Below, one piece after another: positions 39,290-51,511 of a stretch of 64,000 bases of DNA. Source of the stretch: Undaria pinnatifida (taxonomy: Eukaryota; Sar; Phaeophyceae; Laminariales; Alariaceae). The stretch spans positions 4,118,206 to 4,182,205 of the forward strand of contig JABAKD010000021.1 in the NCBI GenBank assembly GCA_012845835.1. Direction: 5' to 3'. Both the position numbers and the translations under genes were made by a program. The notes under the pieces are model-generated. The model was not told where the DNA came from. It made no database searches and worked only from the letters and a program-made list of their open reading frames with translations. How positions within the stretch are numbered: the first letter of the stretch is position 1; each line of letters begins with the position of its first letter.

Positions 39290-39640
39290 TAATAGCGGTG
39301 ACAGTCAAAGATGTCGGTCGACGGCACTCTTGCCCCTTGACGGATAGCCGTCAAGGAACTCCACACACTAAAATCAGTATGATGAGTCAAAAGACGCCTT
39401 AACGGATCCAAGCTAGACCGTCAACCAACCTCGTTGATATCCTTGACCGACAGCCGTCAAAGGAACTCAACACACTAAAACTAGGATAAGTCCAAAAGCG
39501 CCTTGACGGGTCAAAACTAGACCGTCAACCGACATCACCCTTGACAAGCAATCGTCAAGGAACTCCACACACTAAAAATAGTATGATAAGCCCAAAGACG
39601 CCTTGACGGGTCAAAACTAGACCGTCAACCGACATATTTG
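39290..39640. repeat. CGTCAAGG array, three units
   Basis: Units about 100 bp apart. Each has a hairpin such as CCTTGACGGATAGCCGTCAAGG (broken here as CCTTGACGG / CCGTCAAGG), then AACTCCACACACTAAAA, AAGACGCCTTGACGGGTC and TAGACCGTCAACCGACAT. Confidence 0.8.
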
Positions 39641-40169
39641 GTTCCAAGAGGCTCCTAAATCGGGCACCACACTATAGCGTACCGTGAACAATATATGGCT
39701 GCCCATTCTGTTCTACAGCAGCAGTAGCACTGGACCACTGCTGTCGCTATTTTCGCAGTACAATTTCGGACGTACGTAAATATTTGACTTCGCTATGATG
39801 ACAAAACACCAGATACGGCAACCAGTTGTTGTTGTTCTCACATCAACTCGCAAAACCAAGTCCGTGCTCACAGGACAGACTCAGGAGCGGAAGAAAATCC
39901 CAGGAAAAAAAGTAAAACCTCGAATCGACAGATACCACCCGTGGTGACGTATCCTATCGCACGCAAGTTAACACACTCCCCTTAGATAAAATTCCCAGAC
40001 GATTTCCCCGAAGACAACAGCAGTACGAAGCCTTTACGTGTTCTCACTCCACAAATCATACCAGATGAAGTACCAAATATATTTCGATGTTTGAGGTGGT
40101 CCGCACATTTTTTATGAGTTTTCGAAAACGCGCCAAGCCGCGCTCGGGTCGGAGCCCTAGCCTGGGGTT

Positions 40170-40275
40170 GGGGGTAGGGTTGAGGTTAGGGTTATAGTTG
40201 GGGTTAGGGTTAAGGTTAGGGTTAGAGTTGGGGTAAGGGTTTGGGTGAGGGTTAGGGTTGGGGTTTTCATACGCC
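40170..40275 (+). repeat. Degenerate TTAGGG tract
   Basis: GGTTAGGGTT, GGGGTTAGGG and GAGGTTAGGG words in about 100 bp. A weaker tract is at 44045-44105. Reads as an interstitial telomere-like sequence. Confidence 0.7.
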
Positions 40276-40486
40276 TTGGGTCAATATAAATTCAATTATA
40301 GTCGCAATCCAGGTAAGCTTTGCCCGGGGGAGGGCAAAAAGATCCAAGATTCAGGGATTACGCCACATACACACTCGCAAGACTGGGCGGCGTAGGGTGC
40401 TGGGTACAGGGTACGTCAGAAGTACTCTGTATCTCTGTATCACACTGTAGTCTACAACCCCACAGGCGTGGGTGGCAGGGCCAGTT

Positions 40487-40575
40487 TTAACCCCTCCACA
40501 ACTGGAAACCCCTTTTGGAACAAAAAATACTTGGAATTAGTGTACGGAGGGGATATGGGGTTCTCAAAGGGTTAA
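40487..40575 (+). mobile_element. TTAA-MITE, TTAA at both ends
   Basis: TTAACCCCTCCACAACTGG to TCTCAAAGGGTTAA. Complete apart from a 1-bp loss in the right end. Confidence 0.82.
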
Positions 40576-41493
40576 CGAACAACATTAAAAAAAAACGAGA
40601 CGAACTATACAACATGACCTCCGAGTAACAAAAGTCGTTACGTCCAATATACAGGTACGAAGGAACATTGTTTTTTTTTATTATATTTTTTCCGGAAAAT
40701 TCGTGGAAAAAAACGAATTTTGAGCCCTGGGCCCCATGAATCCCGAGGAACTCGGAGGTCATATTGTATTCAAAAAAAAAATATATATATACGCATGCTT
40801 AAACGCTTGCTGTGACACCCGTTCGCAACAAACGAGCCAACGAGGCGAGCGACGGCACGCGCCCTTCCGGAGCGCCGAGGCTAGCGGCTGATTATTTTCG
40901 CCGGTACCGGCTGCTAGTCCGACCATTTTCGGACTCCCAAGAGTAGGAAAAACGACCAATAACGCTGTCGAGTACAGGATCAGCCACAAAAAGCCACGCA
41001 GGCTGACAAGGTGATCACAGCATCAGCCACAAGAGGCGACGCGGGCTGTTATCATATCGCGTCCCTCTTCATCAAAACTTAGCAATTGCAAAAAAAAAAA
41101 CTACCTGGTATGTACAATTGGATTTGTTCTTTACCACATGTTTAGTCCATGATATCGCACTTCAGGTTATTCCAACTATTATTATTAATAGTAAGGGAGC
41201 GATGCTTTTTTTGCCGGAACTCGAACACGGGGTATTACTTGAAGGCAAATAGAAAATCTCTATAAAGGTAGCTATTTACGCACCACTCTGGCCGGCTAAG
41301 GGGTATCTAATAGGAGGCCCAACCAACCCACAAGCCTTTCCGAGCCACAACATCCCGATCCGGCCGGATCCACCGAGTCTTTCCGAGCACAGCATACAAA
41401 CTTAGAGCTCGAAACACGGCAGCAAAGACTAGACGAGTTGCACGGCACGCGCGTGGCATGAGCAATCGTTCACCTGGTACTAGGTACCTCGTA
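40576..41493. other. Unrecognised sequence
   Basis: An inverted pair of ACCTCCGAGT (40618) and ACTCGGAGGT (40750) encloses an A/T-rich 130 bp, perhaps a small foldback. Words ACCTGGTATGTAC (41102) and CACCTGGTACTAGGTACC (41471). Otherwise none. Confidence 0.4.
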
Positions 41494-41817
41494 AGCCGGT
41501 AGCCCCGGTGGCGTATCAGGTTATCCTCGAGCCTGGTATGGGTCAGTTTCGTGAGTTCGAATCCCCCCGAGTGCATACTCGTATAAATTCGTGGGACTTT
41601 TTCTTGTACACAAATTGACTTGCGGAAAGCGCGAGAGGGTGAGTTCGCAACACTCGATGAAAAATAGACGAGCAGTGGGATTGCTGAACCCTCTGCGAAA
41701 TAAAAATTCAAGGCAAGAACCGGGGGGGAGAAGGCACGACACCTGTAACCACGGCTTGTCCAGAAGCTGTAAAGTAGATGTGTGTGAAGGAAAAAAAAAA
41801 AAAAAAGGAAAAAAAAT
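41494..41817 (+). mobile_element. SINE-1, full length
   Basis: The head GTAGCCCCGGTGGCGTATCA has the canonical B box GAGTTCGAATCCC; the A-rich tail is 41790-41817. A TTAA-MITE (41845-41934, minus) follows. Confidence 0.87.
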
Positions 41818-41844
41818 CATCGTACACGCTTGCTGCGTGCGCGC

Positions 41845-41934
41845 TAAACCCATTTAGAGCCCCAAGCCCCCTCCCTAGACGAAATCCAAGTAAACTTGTC
41901 ATCAAAAACGAATTTCCAGTTGTGCAGGCGTTAA
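41845..41934 (-). mobile_element. TTAA-MITE
   Basis: TAAACCCATTTAGAGCCCC to CAGTTGTGCAGGCGTTAA. A TTAA-MITE-b copy is at 42171-42264, minus (CCTAACTCCAGGTGATTTGT). Confidence 0.78.
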
Positions 41935-42299
41935 TTCATTTGGGGCCCGTGTATCGCGACCAAAAAATCGACGATTGCGAGTAGAGGATCATGTTGCCTG
42001 CGCCCGTCCCCTACGAGTCTTTGCACTTTGCATATGCACACACACATTCTTGTTGTACTCCTGGTAGTTTGGACACCATGTTCTAAAAGTATCAGCGCCA
42101 ACCATCAATATTAATCGCAGCGGCCGATGCTGTAATCGTCCATTTTCGTCAATTTTTCCCTATGAAATCTTAAAAGGGTTGACCACTTTCCAACATCTAA
42201 AATAATCATATCCTAACTCCAGGTGATTTGTCTCCATATCGGGAGTGCGGCGCTTAAAGGGTAGAGTATGACAAGACTGCATTCCCCGTTTTGATCTAT

Positions 42300-43089
42300 A
42301 TCCCTATCGAGATGGGGTTTGTTCCATCGCTACCAACCGGTTCCATCGCTACCAACCGGCCCCGAGATCGAGATGGGTGTACGCAGCAGTGCAACTGCAG
42401 CTGCACTAGTTGTGTGTATCATGCCCACTTTAGCCACCCGTGACAATCCAATTAAGGTGGTCTTTCGTAGGTGGTCTTATGTCTACTACCGATCTTGTTT
42501 TGTGCTATGAATACCGCAAAAATGATCCAACACTACAGATATTGAAGGTTGTTCATTTCGTGGTGAGCCGATTTACCCCGTTTTCCCCCGAAAATCTTAA
42601 ACCCGATGGTCTTAAACCAGTACAGTAAAATCAACAGAAAGCTAGCGCTCCACTGCAAAAATTATCCCATACCTGAATCCAAGTGGTTTATTTCGTGACA
42701 AGCTGATTCACCTCTTGTTTCCCGAAATATCTCAAACCGAACCGGATGGAGTGGTTAAACCACTAGCGAAAAATCAAAAGGAAATTAGCGCTCTTGGTAT
42801 CTCTTGGGCAGCGGGCTGGCACAGCATAACGGGCGGGCTGGCACAGCAGAACAGTTCCACGCGGGCAACATGATAGCCACAGCAACGCAGCTAGCTAGCA
42901 TAGGGTATACGTCATTTGGTCGATGCTCGTGAATCTTGTGGATGTAGGACAAATCACATGCTTATTGATTATCTGCATATTTCAAGGCAGAAATATCCCT
43001 GGTCTATACCTGGTATAATCTGCACGGCCTATGGATCCTGTCTGCTGGGTGGGAACCATGTGGTCGGCATGATCTAAGCGTACATTTCC
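42300..43089. other. Local duplications
   Basis: CGCTACCAACCGG twice (42329-42358). A diverged pair with TTTCGTGGTGAGCCGATTTA (42560) and TTTCGTGACAAGCTGATTCA (42691). GGCTGGCACAGCA twice near 42820-42850. No gene seen. Confidence 0.5.
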
Positions 43090-43290
43090 TGGTTTGGATC
43101 TGTGGGTGTTGCCTTCACATTAAAACCGCTCATTCTACCCAACGACATCAGTACACCCGGTGTCCGAGCCAATTCTTCACCCTAGAGAAGATACAAATCA
43201 TGTGGTCACAGACTGTGCAACAGAGTAAACCGAACAGTCGCACTTCATCAAGGTAAGGCAAGTGAAATGCTAGCATACCGGGTACGACAA
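43090..43290 (+). repeat. CACATTAAACCGTT repeat, third copy
   Basis: TTCACATTAAAACCGCTC, ACACCCGGTGTCCGAG, GTGGTCACAGACTGTG and GGCAAGTGAAATGCTAGC, ending at TACCGGGTAC. Matches 28551-28750. Confidence 0.7.
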
Positions 43291-43499
43291 CACAACAAAA
43301 CAAATACCCTGTTCCCCCTACTCGTAGCACGGACCTGCAAAGCATCTCTTGCAGGGGACCAGAGCGTCAATTTTCAACTCCCACATTTATTGCACGTCGG
43401 CCCAACATGACCCCACTCCAGAGTTCATCTTAACCCTAAAACCCATCACCGTAATCCCAACCCAAACACTAACACTACGAGCACTAGCCCTCAAATCGC

Positions 43500-43690
43500 T
43501 ACAGCACAGGTCCCCCAGTAAGGCCGTCGAGTTCCAGAGCAAGATGACGGCCTTATTGGGTCAAGCCGCTTTACTCATCCCAGGGCACGGGTGCAATTCC
43601 CCAGTCGCGCCGAGCGATTGTTACCGCCGTATTTCGGGATACCAGGTACCGCCTGAATAGTACTCAGACCGCCTTATCGGGGAAGCCCTA
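43500..43690 (-). mobile_element. GCGG element, minus
   Basis: GACGGCCTTATTGGGTCAAG, GGTGCAATTCCCCAGTCGCG, CGAGCGATTGTTACCGCC and CGGGGAAGCCCTACTACTGTA: the reverse of 38850-39000, with the GTCCCTC-type outer end. Confidence 0.7.
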
Positions 43691-44727
43691 CTACTGTAAC
43701 CCTGACACCAACGTTAACCCCCAACCCCGGAGGCGGGCAGGGGGGGGGGGGGGGCAGTTGCGCGGCTCCACAGCGTGTTGTGGTGGCGTGTCACCTGTGT
43801 TTTGATCTGCCCACAAAAGAAAAAAAAAAAAAAAAAAATTGGGGCCAAACTATGCCGAAACACAGAGTTCTGGAACCACCTCTTCCACCACAAGACCCAA
43901 CAATGTGGTATACCGTCCGGATCTTGGAGGGTAGTTTTCACGCTCTCTCATTGGTCGAGGGCTGTGTGGTGGTCCGCAGATCGAAATAATAAAATAATTT
44001 CCCAAAAGCAGCGCAGCCCCGCTTCTCGCCCAATTCTGGCCCGTTTTTGGGTCCGGGTTGGGGTCATGGTTAGGGCTAGGGTTAAGAGCTTGGGTTAGGG
44101 GGCGGGGTGAGTCTACGCACGTAGCTATTATCCGACCAGGAAGTGCTTTCTGCTCGCAAACGCGAACAGCCCACCGCCCTAAAGATCCGGGCGGCCGACT
44201 TGTTGGGTGAGCTCTCCACCACCGCCGTAATATTTGCGCGCGATATTCCGCAGTTTTGCCAAAACTCCGGCGTAACAGCTAATCGGAAATCGCACCACCC
44301 TGCGATGGGGTCTTAGGTGCTCTCACTACAGAGTGCGGCAAAGCGGCAGCAGTTTTGGTGGCCTGCGAGCACCGCGACAGCAGTGTCGCTCAAGTTTGAA
44401 AACGTGGTTCCGGGTCGTTGGGTTTGGCCTTTCTCATACTGACAGATGTGGCCAAGATATTTTTTTACTGCTGTAGCGATCATCAGTTCCCGTACGCATT
44501 GTACGCGGGAATTTTGAATAAAAAAAAGGTTGTGATCTAGCGCTGCTACGCTACAACGCAGTGTTTCTTGTCCACATTTCGTTGCTTTTGAGGTACACGC
44601 CTCCAGCGATTGCGACTTCGGCGGCATGAATCATAAATCCTACCACCGTGGAATACCTTCCCTCCCTGTACACACGACCACACAGCGAATCTTGAGCGGT
44701 TTCATCAACATTCACCACCGCGACAGG

Positions 44728-44926
44728 TACTAGTAACGGTGAGAAATGCCTAAGCTGGCGGCGCGACTGCTGGGAGAGTACGTGGCAACTGCGCAAACAA
44801 TACAGTACACGGCCGCGGCGAACCGGATTTCTAACAAGACAAAGGCCAAACCAACTACACATCGAACTATATCAGGACTTGGTGGGGTTCCTACGGGCGT
44901 GGTGTGCCATTTGAAGGCGTCAGTGA
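44728..44926 (-). CDS. Candidate exon of a membrane protein
   Basis: After a classical acceptor (TGCTTTTTCACAG) one frame stays open: AVLLTDAFKWHTTPVGTPPS, a hydrophobic segment CVVGLAFVLLEIRFAAAVY with CIVCAVATY, then a stop after SLGISHRY. Hydrophobic stretches flank a polar loop, as in a multi-pass membrane protein. The opposite strand is also open (starting MPKLAARLLGEYVATAQ), so either strand, or neither, may be coding. No family recognised. Confidence 0.25.
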
Positions 44927-45014
44927 GGAGCACGGCGCCTGTGAAAAAGCACAGAACGCTGAACGACCCACTGAGGGGCTGTTCTCGACAAAACCCCGGT
45001 TTCAAGAACATTTG

Positions 45015-45075
45015 ACGATATAGGTTGTATCTCATTTTTCGTTTCGATATAGGTTGTATCTCATTTTTCGTTTCG
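45015..45075 (+). repeat. 31-bp perfect tandem duplication
   Basis: CGATATAGGTTGTATCTCAT followed by TTTTCGTTT occurs twice in a row. Recent. Confidence 0.85.
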
Positions 45076-45904
45076 TGGGAAGAGCAACACAGGCGGTTTA
45101 TCCAAAAAGAAAACGGGCGACCGAACGGCCAGCCTTGACCATTGACCAGTAACACGAACGACTGGCAGGAAGCTTTTCGCATGCCCAAACCTGCAGTTAG
45201 GTGGAGTCTGCTATTGGTGCCGGACACCACACCAAACCAAACCAAGCGCATCACAAACACCAAAAGCGGTTAAATCACAAGAAGCAGAAAATCGAACGGA
45301 GCAAAACAAAACGAAACAACACAAAATATACAAAATACGCCGCCGCGGCCTATGGACCAGGTTCCATGTACTGGCGCGCAACTCTGTAACACGTGTAAAT
45401 ATCAATTACGATGAATGTTTTAAAACATAACATTTTTATGTCCCCTGCTTCGTAGCTACAACCCCCCGCCCCGCCACACCATAAGGCCGACATTAATTTG
45501 TTCCTTGTGTGGGCGGCTGCGGTAGCAAACGCTCCTTTACAGTAGTTCACACTCACAAAACAGAAAAACGGACGCCTGACCGCACCAGGCGTTCGCGCGC
45601 ATTTCACGTATCATACATACACAGCAGCATCGTACATTGTTGTTGTCTTGTCAAGTGTCAAAAACCTAGAGTCCGTGGTCACACAAAGGTGCTGGAGCCC
45701 TAGGAACTTCCGAAAAAACGTACATACCAGGTACCAAGTACCATGCACCAGGTACTGCTACGTACTAAAATGGGAAAAAGCAACGAAATTATCGTTGAAA
45801 AATGTGACTCTCCTCGGCAGGAATTTGGTGTTTGTGAAACGTGGAGGCGTCTTGGAGCTCGAATATTAAGGTAGACGAAGTAATCAGGGCTGTTCACGTG
45901 TCTT

Positions 45905-46165
45905 GACCCAACCCCGAAGATTGGGTCAGGAAGTTCTCAAAATCTCGTCGGTCGAGTCGGGCCCCGCCGGGTCAGGGGGCAAATAAAATATTCCCGGTCG
46001 GACCGGACCGGACCGGACCGGACCGGACCGGACCGGACCGGACCGGACCGGACCGGACCGGGTCGGGTCGGCTTGGGCCAAGGGGTTTTCAAATCTCATG
46101 GGTCGGGACGGGAAACCCTGACACGACCCGACGCGCGAGAGGTGACCAGACCCGTGAAAATCCTT
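45905..46165 (-). repeat. (CCGGA)n pentanucleotide array with conserved flanks
   Basis: About 13 GGACC units (45997-46061) set in sequence that also flanks the 63.6 kb array in the opposite orientation (CACGGGTC / GACCCGTGAAAATCC, CGGGTCGG, GGAAGTTCTCAAAATCTC against CGGGAACTCGAAAACCTC). Confidence 0.85.
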
Positions 46166-46469
46166 GTGAGTAACAAAGACAGCCAGACAAGAGCGCTGTA
46201 GTGCAGGGTTAGGATTGATCGTTGCTGCGCCAGTAGCCAGTACACAGCAGTAGACAGTAGACAGTGGACGGTAGTCCCTGGTGCGATGGGCTACCCGATT
46301 TAAGAGCATCTAAGAAAAGGCCAGTGCTACCGCTCTTATCTCGGTGCCGCTCTTGTCAGATTGGGTATAATTTACCGACCAGGTTTTAGTATAGGCAATG
46401 GGCGTTACAAGGCGTCACAAGCCGATTTTCCACCGCTCTTGATTCTGTTTTTTCTTAATGTGAACGCCC

Positions 46470-46557
46470 TTAACGCCTGTACAACCGGAAACCCGTTTTG
46501 GGGGACATATAACTTGAAATTAGTCTGGGAAGGGGTGTTGGGGCTCTAAAGGGGATA
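46470..46557 (+). mobile_element. TTAA-MITE
   Basis: TTAACGCCTGTACAACCGG to GGCTCTAAAGGGGATAA. The right TTAA is changed by one base. Confidence 0.78.
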
Positions 46558-47109
46558 AATCGGGTACCTCGCTACTGTACCGGAGAGACAGGATGACAGC
46601 ATTGTTCGTAGCACGATAAAAAGGCAGCGTGCGTATGAAGTATACGACGTACACAAGAGTAGAAATGATCGACCGTTACATAGGCGCCAATTTCATCAGC
46701 CAAAAAACAAAAACAAAAAAGAATCGGGGACATCAGGGCAGCACCAATGAACAGCAGACAGGTGGAGGTGGTGCTGGTCAGAGATGCACACTACCGGTAC
46801 CGGTTCAGGAACGGTTCGGAAACGGTTTGCAAATCCATACAAATTGCGGTCCTTGAAGGATTGGCAACAGCCCCAGTATAGAAACGCCCCATCACGTGTG
46901 GCGGAACCCCCCCCGCCTGGAACGTGGTGAGATTGGTAGTACTGCATTGATAACACGAGCATCAGCGACAACTTCTAGCAGAAACACCAAGGAGCCCAAA
47001 GTACTCCGTATTATTTCATGAATGTATAATCGGGATGATAGCTATATTTCCCCTATGATATCGCAAAGGTTAAGGTTTCGCGAAAGCGCTTCTTGGCTGC
47101 GGTTTTCAC

Positions 47110-47705
47110 AATCGCTCATTTCGCGGTAAAGCCGTCTTCCCTCATTTGATGCGGTGCCTTGCCAGACGGCGATACCAGCACCAAAGCGGGACACCCGCAC
47201 ACTCTCAGCATGGTACAGCAGTACAGCAGTACTCTGCAGGACGAGCAAAGCGGCGACGAGCGATTCTCACCGAACTAAACTGGGGCCCCGCACTAAAAGG
47301 TACCTCGCCAACGCGGGATCACGAGTGTATTACCCATTGGTTCCCGCCCTAATCTGCGGCCTGGTGGTGGTGTGCTGGCGCTATCCTCGGTCATATTGGG
47401 CTTTTGGGCTGCAACGATTACAATTTAAATCCTAGCGTTATAATACCGGGTAAAGTACTGGCGCTTGCGATATACCTGGTACGTATACCTGGTACCAGTA
47501 TAATATTGAATAATCTAAGTGTCACCTTGTTGACCCTGGCACTAGCTGGTCCCAAGGGGAAGGGAATCGGCGACCTACATCCTTCATGAAAACCTTCAAA
47601 CCCCGTGGCACGCGCGATCGGAGCATGTCACACACAGCCTGCATTGACGATGAGTTTCGACGAAACCATCGACACAGCAGCTGTAGTCATGTTTAGTTTT
47701 TAATA
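47110..47705. repeat. GTCCCTC-type element and GCAAGC fragment
   Basis: 47110-47330: TTTGATGCGGTGCCTTGCCA, ACCAAAGCGGGACACCCGCA, GATTCTCACCGAACTAAACT and CACTAAAAGGTACC, related to 48570-48790 and 54410-54575. 47445-47500 has three TACC(T/G)GGTA-type words. 47575-47705 is a GCAAGC element (CGCGCGATCGGAGCATGTCA). Confidence 0.6.
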
Positions 47706-47749
47706 AACATACACAAAGGGTAGTGGAAGGCATTCATGCACATCATGCA

Positions 47750-48300
47750 CATCTTGGACTGATGACGATCTAGATCATACAGATCATCCACAGCAGCAGA
47801 TCCTGTATCTGAGGTTATTAGATGCGGTGCATAATCTGTAACTAGAGAGTACAGATCCAACCCAGGAAACACGTGCTAGATCGTGCCGATCGTACGGCTC
47901 CCAACCGGTAACACGAGCTAAACCAAACAGATCGTCCTTACAAGATTCTACAGATCACCAAGTGGGGATAGGTTATCTGTCTGACGCGTACAAACATATC
48001 TTTTTGTGTGTTACAGCAGTGACGGCCGTTTAGGCGTGTGATGGACGTCAATTTCAAAAACGAGAAAAAAATGAAGAGCGTAACGGACATCCGAAAACAT
48101 CGCACTTAACAGTAGTTTCGGACTGGACAGGGCATTTGTTTCGGTTCTGAAGTTTGCCGTGCCAAGCGCTGGAGGAGCTGGAAGGCGTGTTTTCGCGGCG
48201 CAACAGGAACGGCAGGGATGTTGCGCACAGCACGCACCTTTGGCTCGTTAGCCCCGCGGAGAGCCCCCAAAGGCCCTCCGGAGCCCCACTACCCACCTCA
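47750..48300. other. AGATC-rich and unrecognised sequence
   Basis: 47750-47970 is rich in AGATC words (CAGATCATCCACAG, CAGATCGTCC), similar to 1-50 and 48960-49000. 47971-48300 shows no feature. Confidence 0.4.
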
Positions 48301-48567
48301 ACCTAATGGCCTAATGGTAGTTTCTAGTGTGCAAAATACGCCGGGCGCAACCATTGCTTAATTTGTGTCGGACTCGTCTGAAAAAAAAGTCCACCCGCCT
48401 GAGATGGTGGGAGAAAACCCAAAAACGCCACACACCAAGATACTAGTTGTAGATGTTCCCGTTTTTGCTACGGCCAGTCATTCTTGTGGAAACCCCGATG
48501 TCCATATGGATTACGTCGCGTGGGCTAAGAGGTGCGTTGGTGGGCTCTCCCGGCGGCTACTTATATA

Positions 48568-48800
48568 CAGCAGTAGTAGGGGTCCCTCATTTCGTGGTGC
48601 GGCGTCTTGGCAGGCGACAACAACTGCACTAAAGTGGGTACTCCGCACTAACCCAATATTGTGCGTGCGGTATTCTGTAGGACAAGGTCGTGACAAGCGA
48701 TTTTCACCGCAATAACTCGGGGCCTCGGAGTAAAGGGTACCTATTTCCACCGCAAAAAGCCGGGGCCCCTGATTAAAGGCTACCTACCGAACTAACGCCG
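48568..48800. mobile_element. GTCCCTC-type element
   Basis: Left end ACAGCAGTAGTAGGGGTCCC then GTGGTGCGGCGTCTTGGCAG; body ACTGCACTAAAGTGGGTAC, GACAAGCGATTTTCACCGC. The right end is not clear. Confidence 0.6.
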
Positions 48801-49185
48801 TACCTAGACTGTATACGACCCATGGTGAGTTTGGAGGGTTCAGGCTCGCGGGTGGAATCAGGTTCAGGTGGGATCAGAGAGCCACCTGGGGCGAGGGTCA
48901 GTAAAGCCCTTCGACCTGTGAAAGTTATCTGACAGGCTCGTGTCTACACTTATTAACAGTCAAACATCCGACAGATCAGATCCCTACTCACTGCAGCAGA
49001 TGGCCCGGTTTAAGGGACAATTCGTAGCGCGTCCGGGCGGCAGTCCCTAATATCCCGATGTTCCTAACAAATGTGACCTCACCTTACCACGTGCTTCGTT
49101 GTTATAGCAACCTGTAAGGCGTTTGCAAGCGGGAGACAGCCTATTCGCCTATTTTAAGGGGCCAAGGACCTGGGACCCCTCGTTA

Positions 49186-49610
49186 TTATAAAAAATAAAA
49201 TACACTCCAGCTGTGAGATCGAATATTTTGTCGAAACTCATCTTTGCAAGCTGTGTGTGATACTCCGATCGCGCGTATTGCGGGTTGTGTGTCCTCATGA
49301 AGGATAAAGGTCGGCGACTCCCCTTGCAACCGCAGCGTAGCTATCAGGGTCAACAGGGTGATGTTAGGCAGTCTGTGCGCGGAAACTATAAAACCCGTTT
49401 CTGAGGGGGACAAAATCTGACAGCTGTGGAAGGAAATGCATCAGTTTATCAAGTGAATACTGCTGTAAGTCGAATGACCGGTGAGGGGAGGGCGGAGTTT
49501 TTAAGGACGTGGGGGCCTGATTTTGATCAAAAGGGTGGCGGGAGGGGGGAAGGGGGGGGAAGGGACGGGTGGGGCAGGTCAATTTGTGCGTGGAAACTAT
49601 CATGTACTGC
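49186..49610 (-). repeat. Long GCAAGC element (about 420 bp)
   Basis: The GCAAGC part (49195-49350) continues into a segment also present at 61625-61880: AACTATAAAACCCGTTTCTG, AGGAAATGCATCAGTTTATC, TTTTGATCAAAAGGG and GTGCGTGGAAACTAT. In both copies one frame stays open across this extra segment (DSLDKLMHFLPQLS / YSLDKLMHFLPQLS), with a 3-nt indel. Confidence 0.75.
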
Positions 49611-50005
49611 GTCCATTCTGAGGGACCCGGTCATTTAAAGCGAGAAAAAACTTTGCCCAGGGATCATGAGGTTTCCTGATATACTGTTTTCCTTACCGCG
49701 GGGTCCCTAAAAAGGGGCTACCCACAGTTCCTATAATTATGACGGCGGAATTGCATGGCCTACTAGTATGGCCTATTCATATAAGACAATTTCGCCGGGT
49801 GCGAGTCGGGCGATCTGGCACATGCTCCCTGGGTTGGACCTGCAATACACAGATATTGTCCAACATAACTGCTGTGGCGACATATGTTCGATTTAGATGA
49901 TCTACTGCTGTGGATCATCTAGATCGTGATTTGGGAATGGTTTCACTCCACCCTCCAACGCGTCGGCCGTACGCTCGTGATTCATGCTCGCTGTAGAGAT
50001 TTTAG

Positions 50006-50133
50006 TGACGGATGACGGGTGACGGGGCGTCATTAAAGTGACCGTCCGTCACTAGAGTGGCGGTCCGTCATTAACGGGCCGTCATTGGAGTGACGGGCCG
50101 TCATTAGTCATTTGTGTGACCGATCGTCATTAA
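50006..50133 (+). repeat. GACGGGCCGTCATTA degenerate tandem
   Basis: About six units of 17-25 bp (GTGACCGTCCGTCAC, GGGCCGTCATTGGAGTGAC); each is partly self-complementary (CCGTC/GACGG). Confidence 0.75.
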
Positions 50134-50940
50134 TATTGTGGGCATCTTCGGTCAGGTCTTTGGTCGAGGGGGTGGAAGCCGCTGAGCGGCTGGCGTGGTT
50201 GCGGGCACTCGCCCCCCAAGCAAACCGTCTCTCTTCTCGGCATGGCTTTAAGCAACAACAGCGAACCAAACGTTTCGAAATTCAAAGAGGCCGTCACATA
50301 AAAATGTTCAAAACACACTGGCAAACATATTATCAGTCACACACAACTATCATACTGCTGCACCTTGAAAACTTCAACCTCGAAACAACAGCAATAATTC
50401 CCGCTTGACGCTTTTTGCTTTTGGACTAAAGTTTTCTATCATTATTCGCCTCAAAACCCTCCGATTAAAGAGACGGATCAATAGTTTCAAAAAGTCTACC
50501 GGTACGAAGCGGGTATATTTTCCGTCAAAACAAGTTCGAGGTTCTCCCTTCGCATTAGACTACCGGTGGGGCTTACTGTGACACACATCAACAACACAAC
50601 ATTCGATACCAATAACCACTACGAGTATAGACTGAAGAACGCTGTTGTACGTGTCACATGTACAATAACCACTATTAATACGAGTTTAGATGGAAGAAAG
50701 CCGCTGTACGTGCCACATGTACGCACAAGACCGCTGCAAATTGTAAGACCGCTGCAAATTGTATTGCTGCGCCATAATATAGCCATAGGGCTGCCGTGCC
50801 GATGATGCTTGCTTGCTGCCACTGCTGCTGCGCTCTGTGCAACGTTTGGGGAGAGGAAACCGAAAAATATTTTAGGCCTTCCCGAGGGGCAAAATACAAA
50901 CTATCAGCTGGGGCAAAACATCAACTGCAAGATATTTCGA

Positions 50941-51165
50941 CCGAGAAGCATCATACAATTCGATGTGAGTCGACGAGGGAAGAAATAGCTGGAACCTTCT
51001 CGCGACGAAAATAAAGGAACGTGCCGTATGTAGTGTGTGTGGGGGGGGGGGGGGGGGGGGGACCTGCTTAGTGACCCCCGGACCTGAGTTACGTCTAGAG
51101 GGGGAGAAGAAAAAGAGAAAAGTGCGAAGAAAAACACAAGACAAAAAAACAAACAAACCAACACG
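50941..51165 (+). mobile_element. SINE-2-like, 5'-truncated
   Basis: GATGTGAGTCGACGAGG, TTCTCGCGACGAAAATAAAGG, GTGACCCCCGGACCTGAGTTAC-like words and a GAAGAAAAA tail match 51655-51850. A 20-base G-run (51042-51061) replaced the middle. Confidence 0.65.
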
Positions 51166-51511
51166 GACACCTCTAAGAAACATAAATATTCATTTGACCC
51201 AGGCTGGGTTCTTACTTGAGAGAGCAGAGGGTGCGCGGTACATTAGCATCCGCATAACGGCTCCCGGATGTCTTACTTTCCTGTACTCTCATCCTGTATT
51301 TCTTGCTGCTTGTTTTCTCATAAATACAGCATGCCACACCGGCCAATAATCTCTTATTTCTGGCCAGGCTGGAACTCGAATGTAACGAAGGGTGTGTGTT
51401 AGACTATTTTCAGTATAAAAGAGGCCCGTCTACTAAATAACAGTAAAGCTCGAGCATGGAGGTCTCGACTCTGTCAAATTATCACACTTATTCAACAACA
51501 GCAGTAATGCC

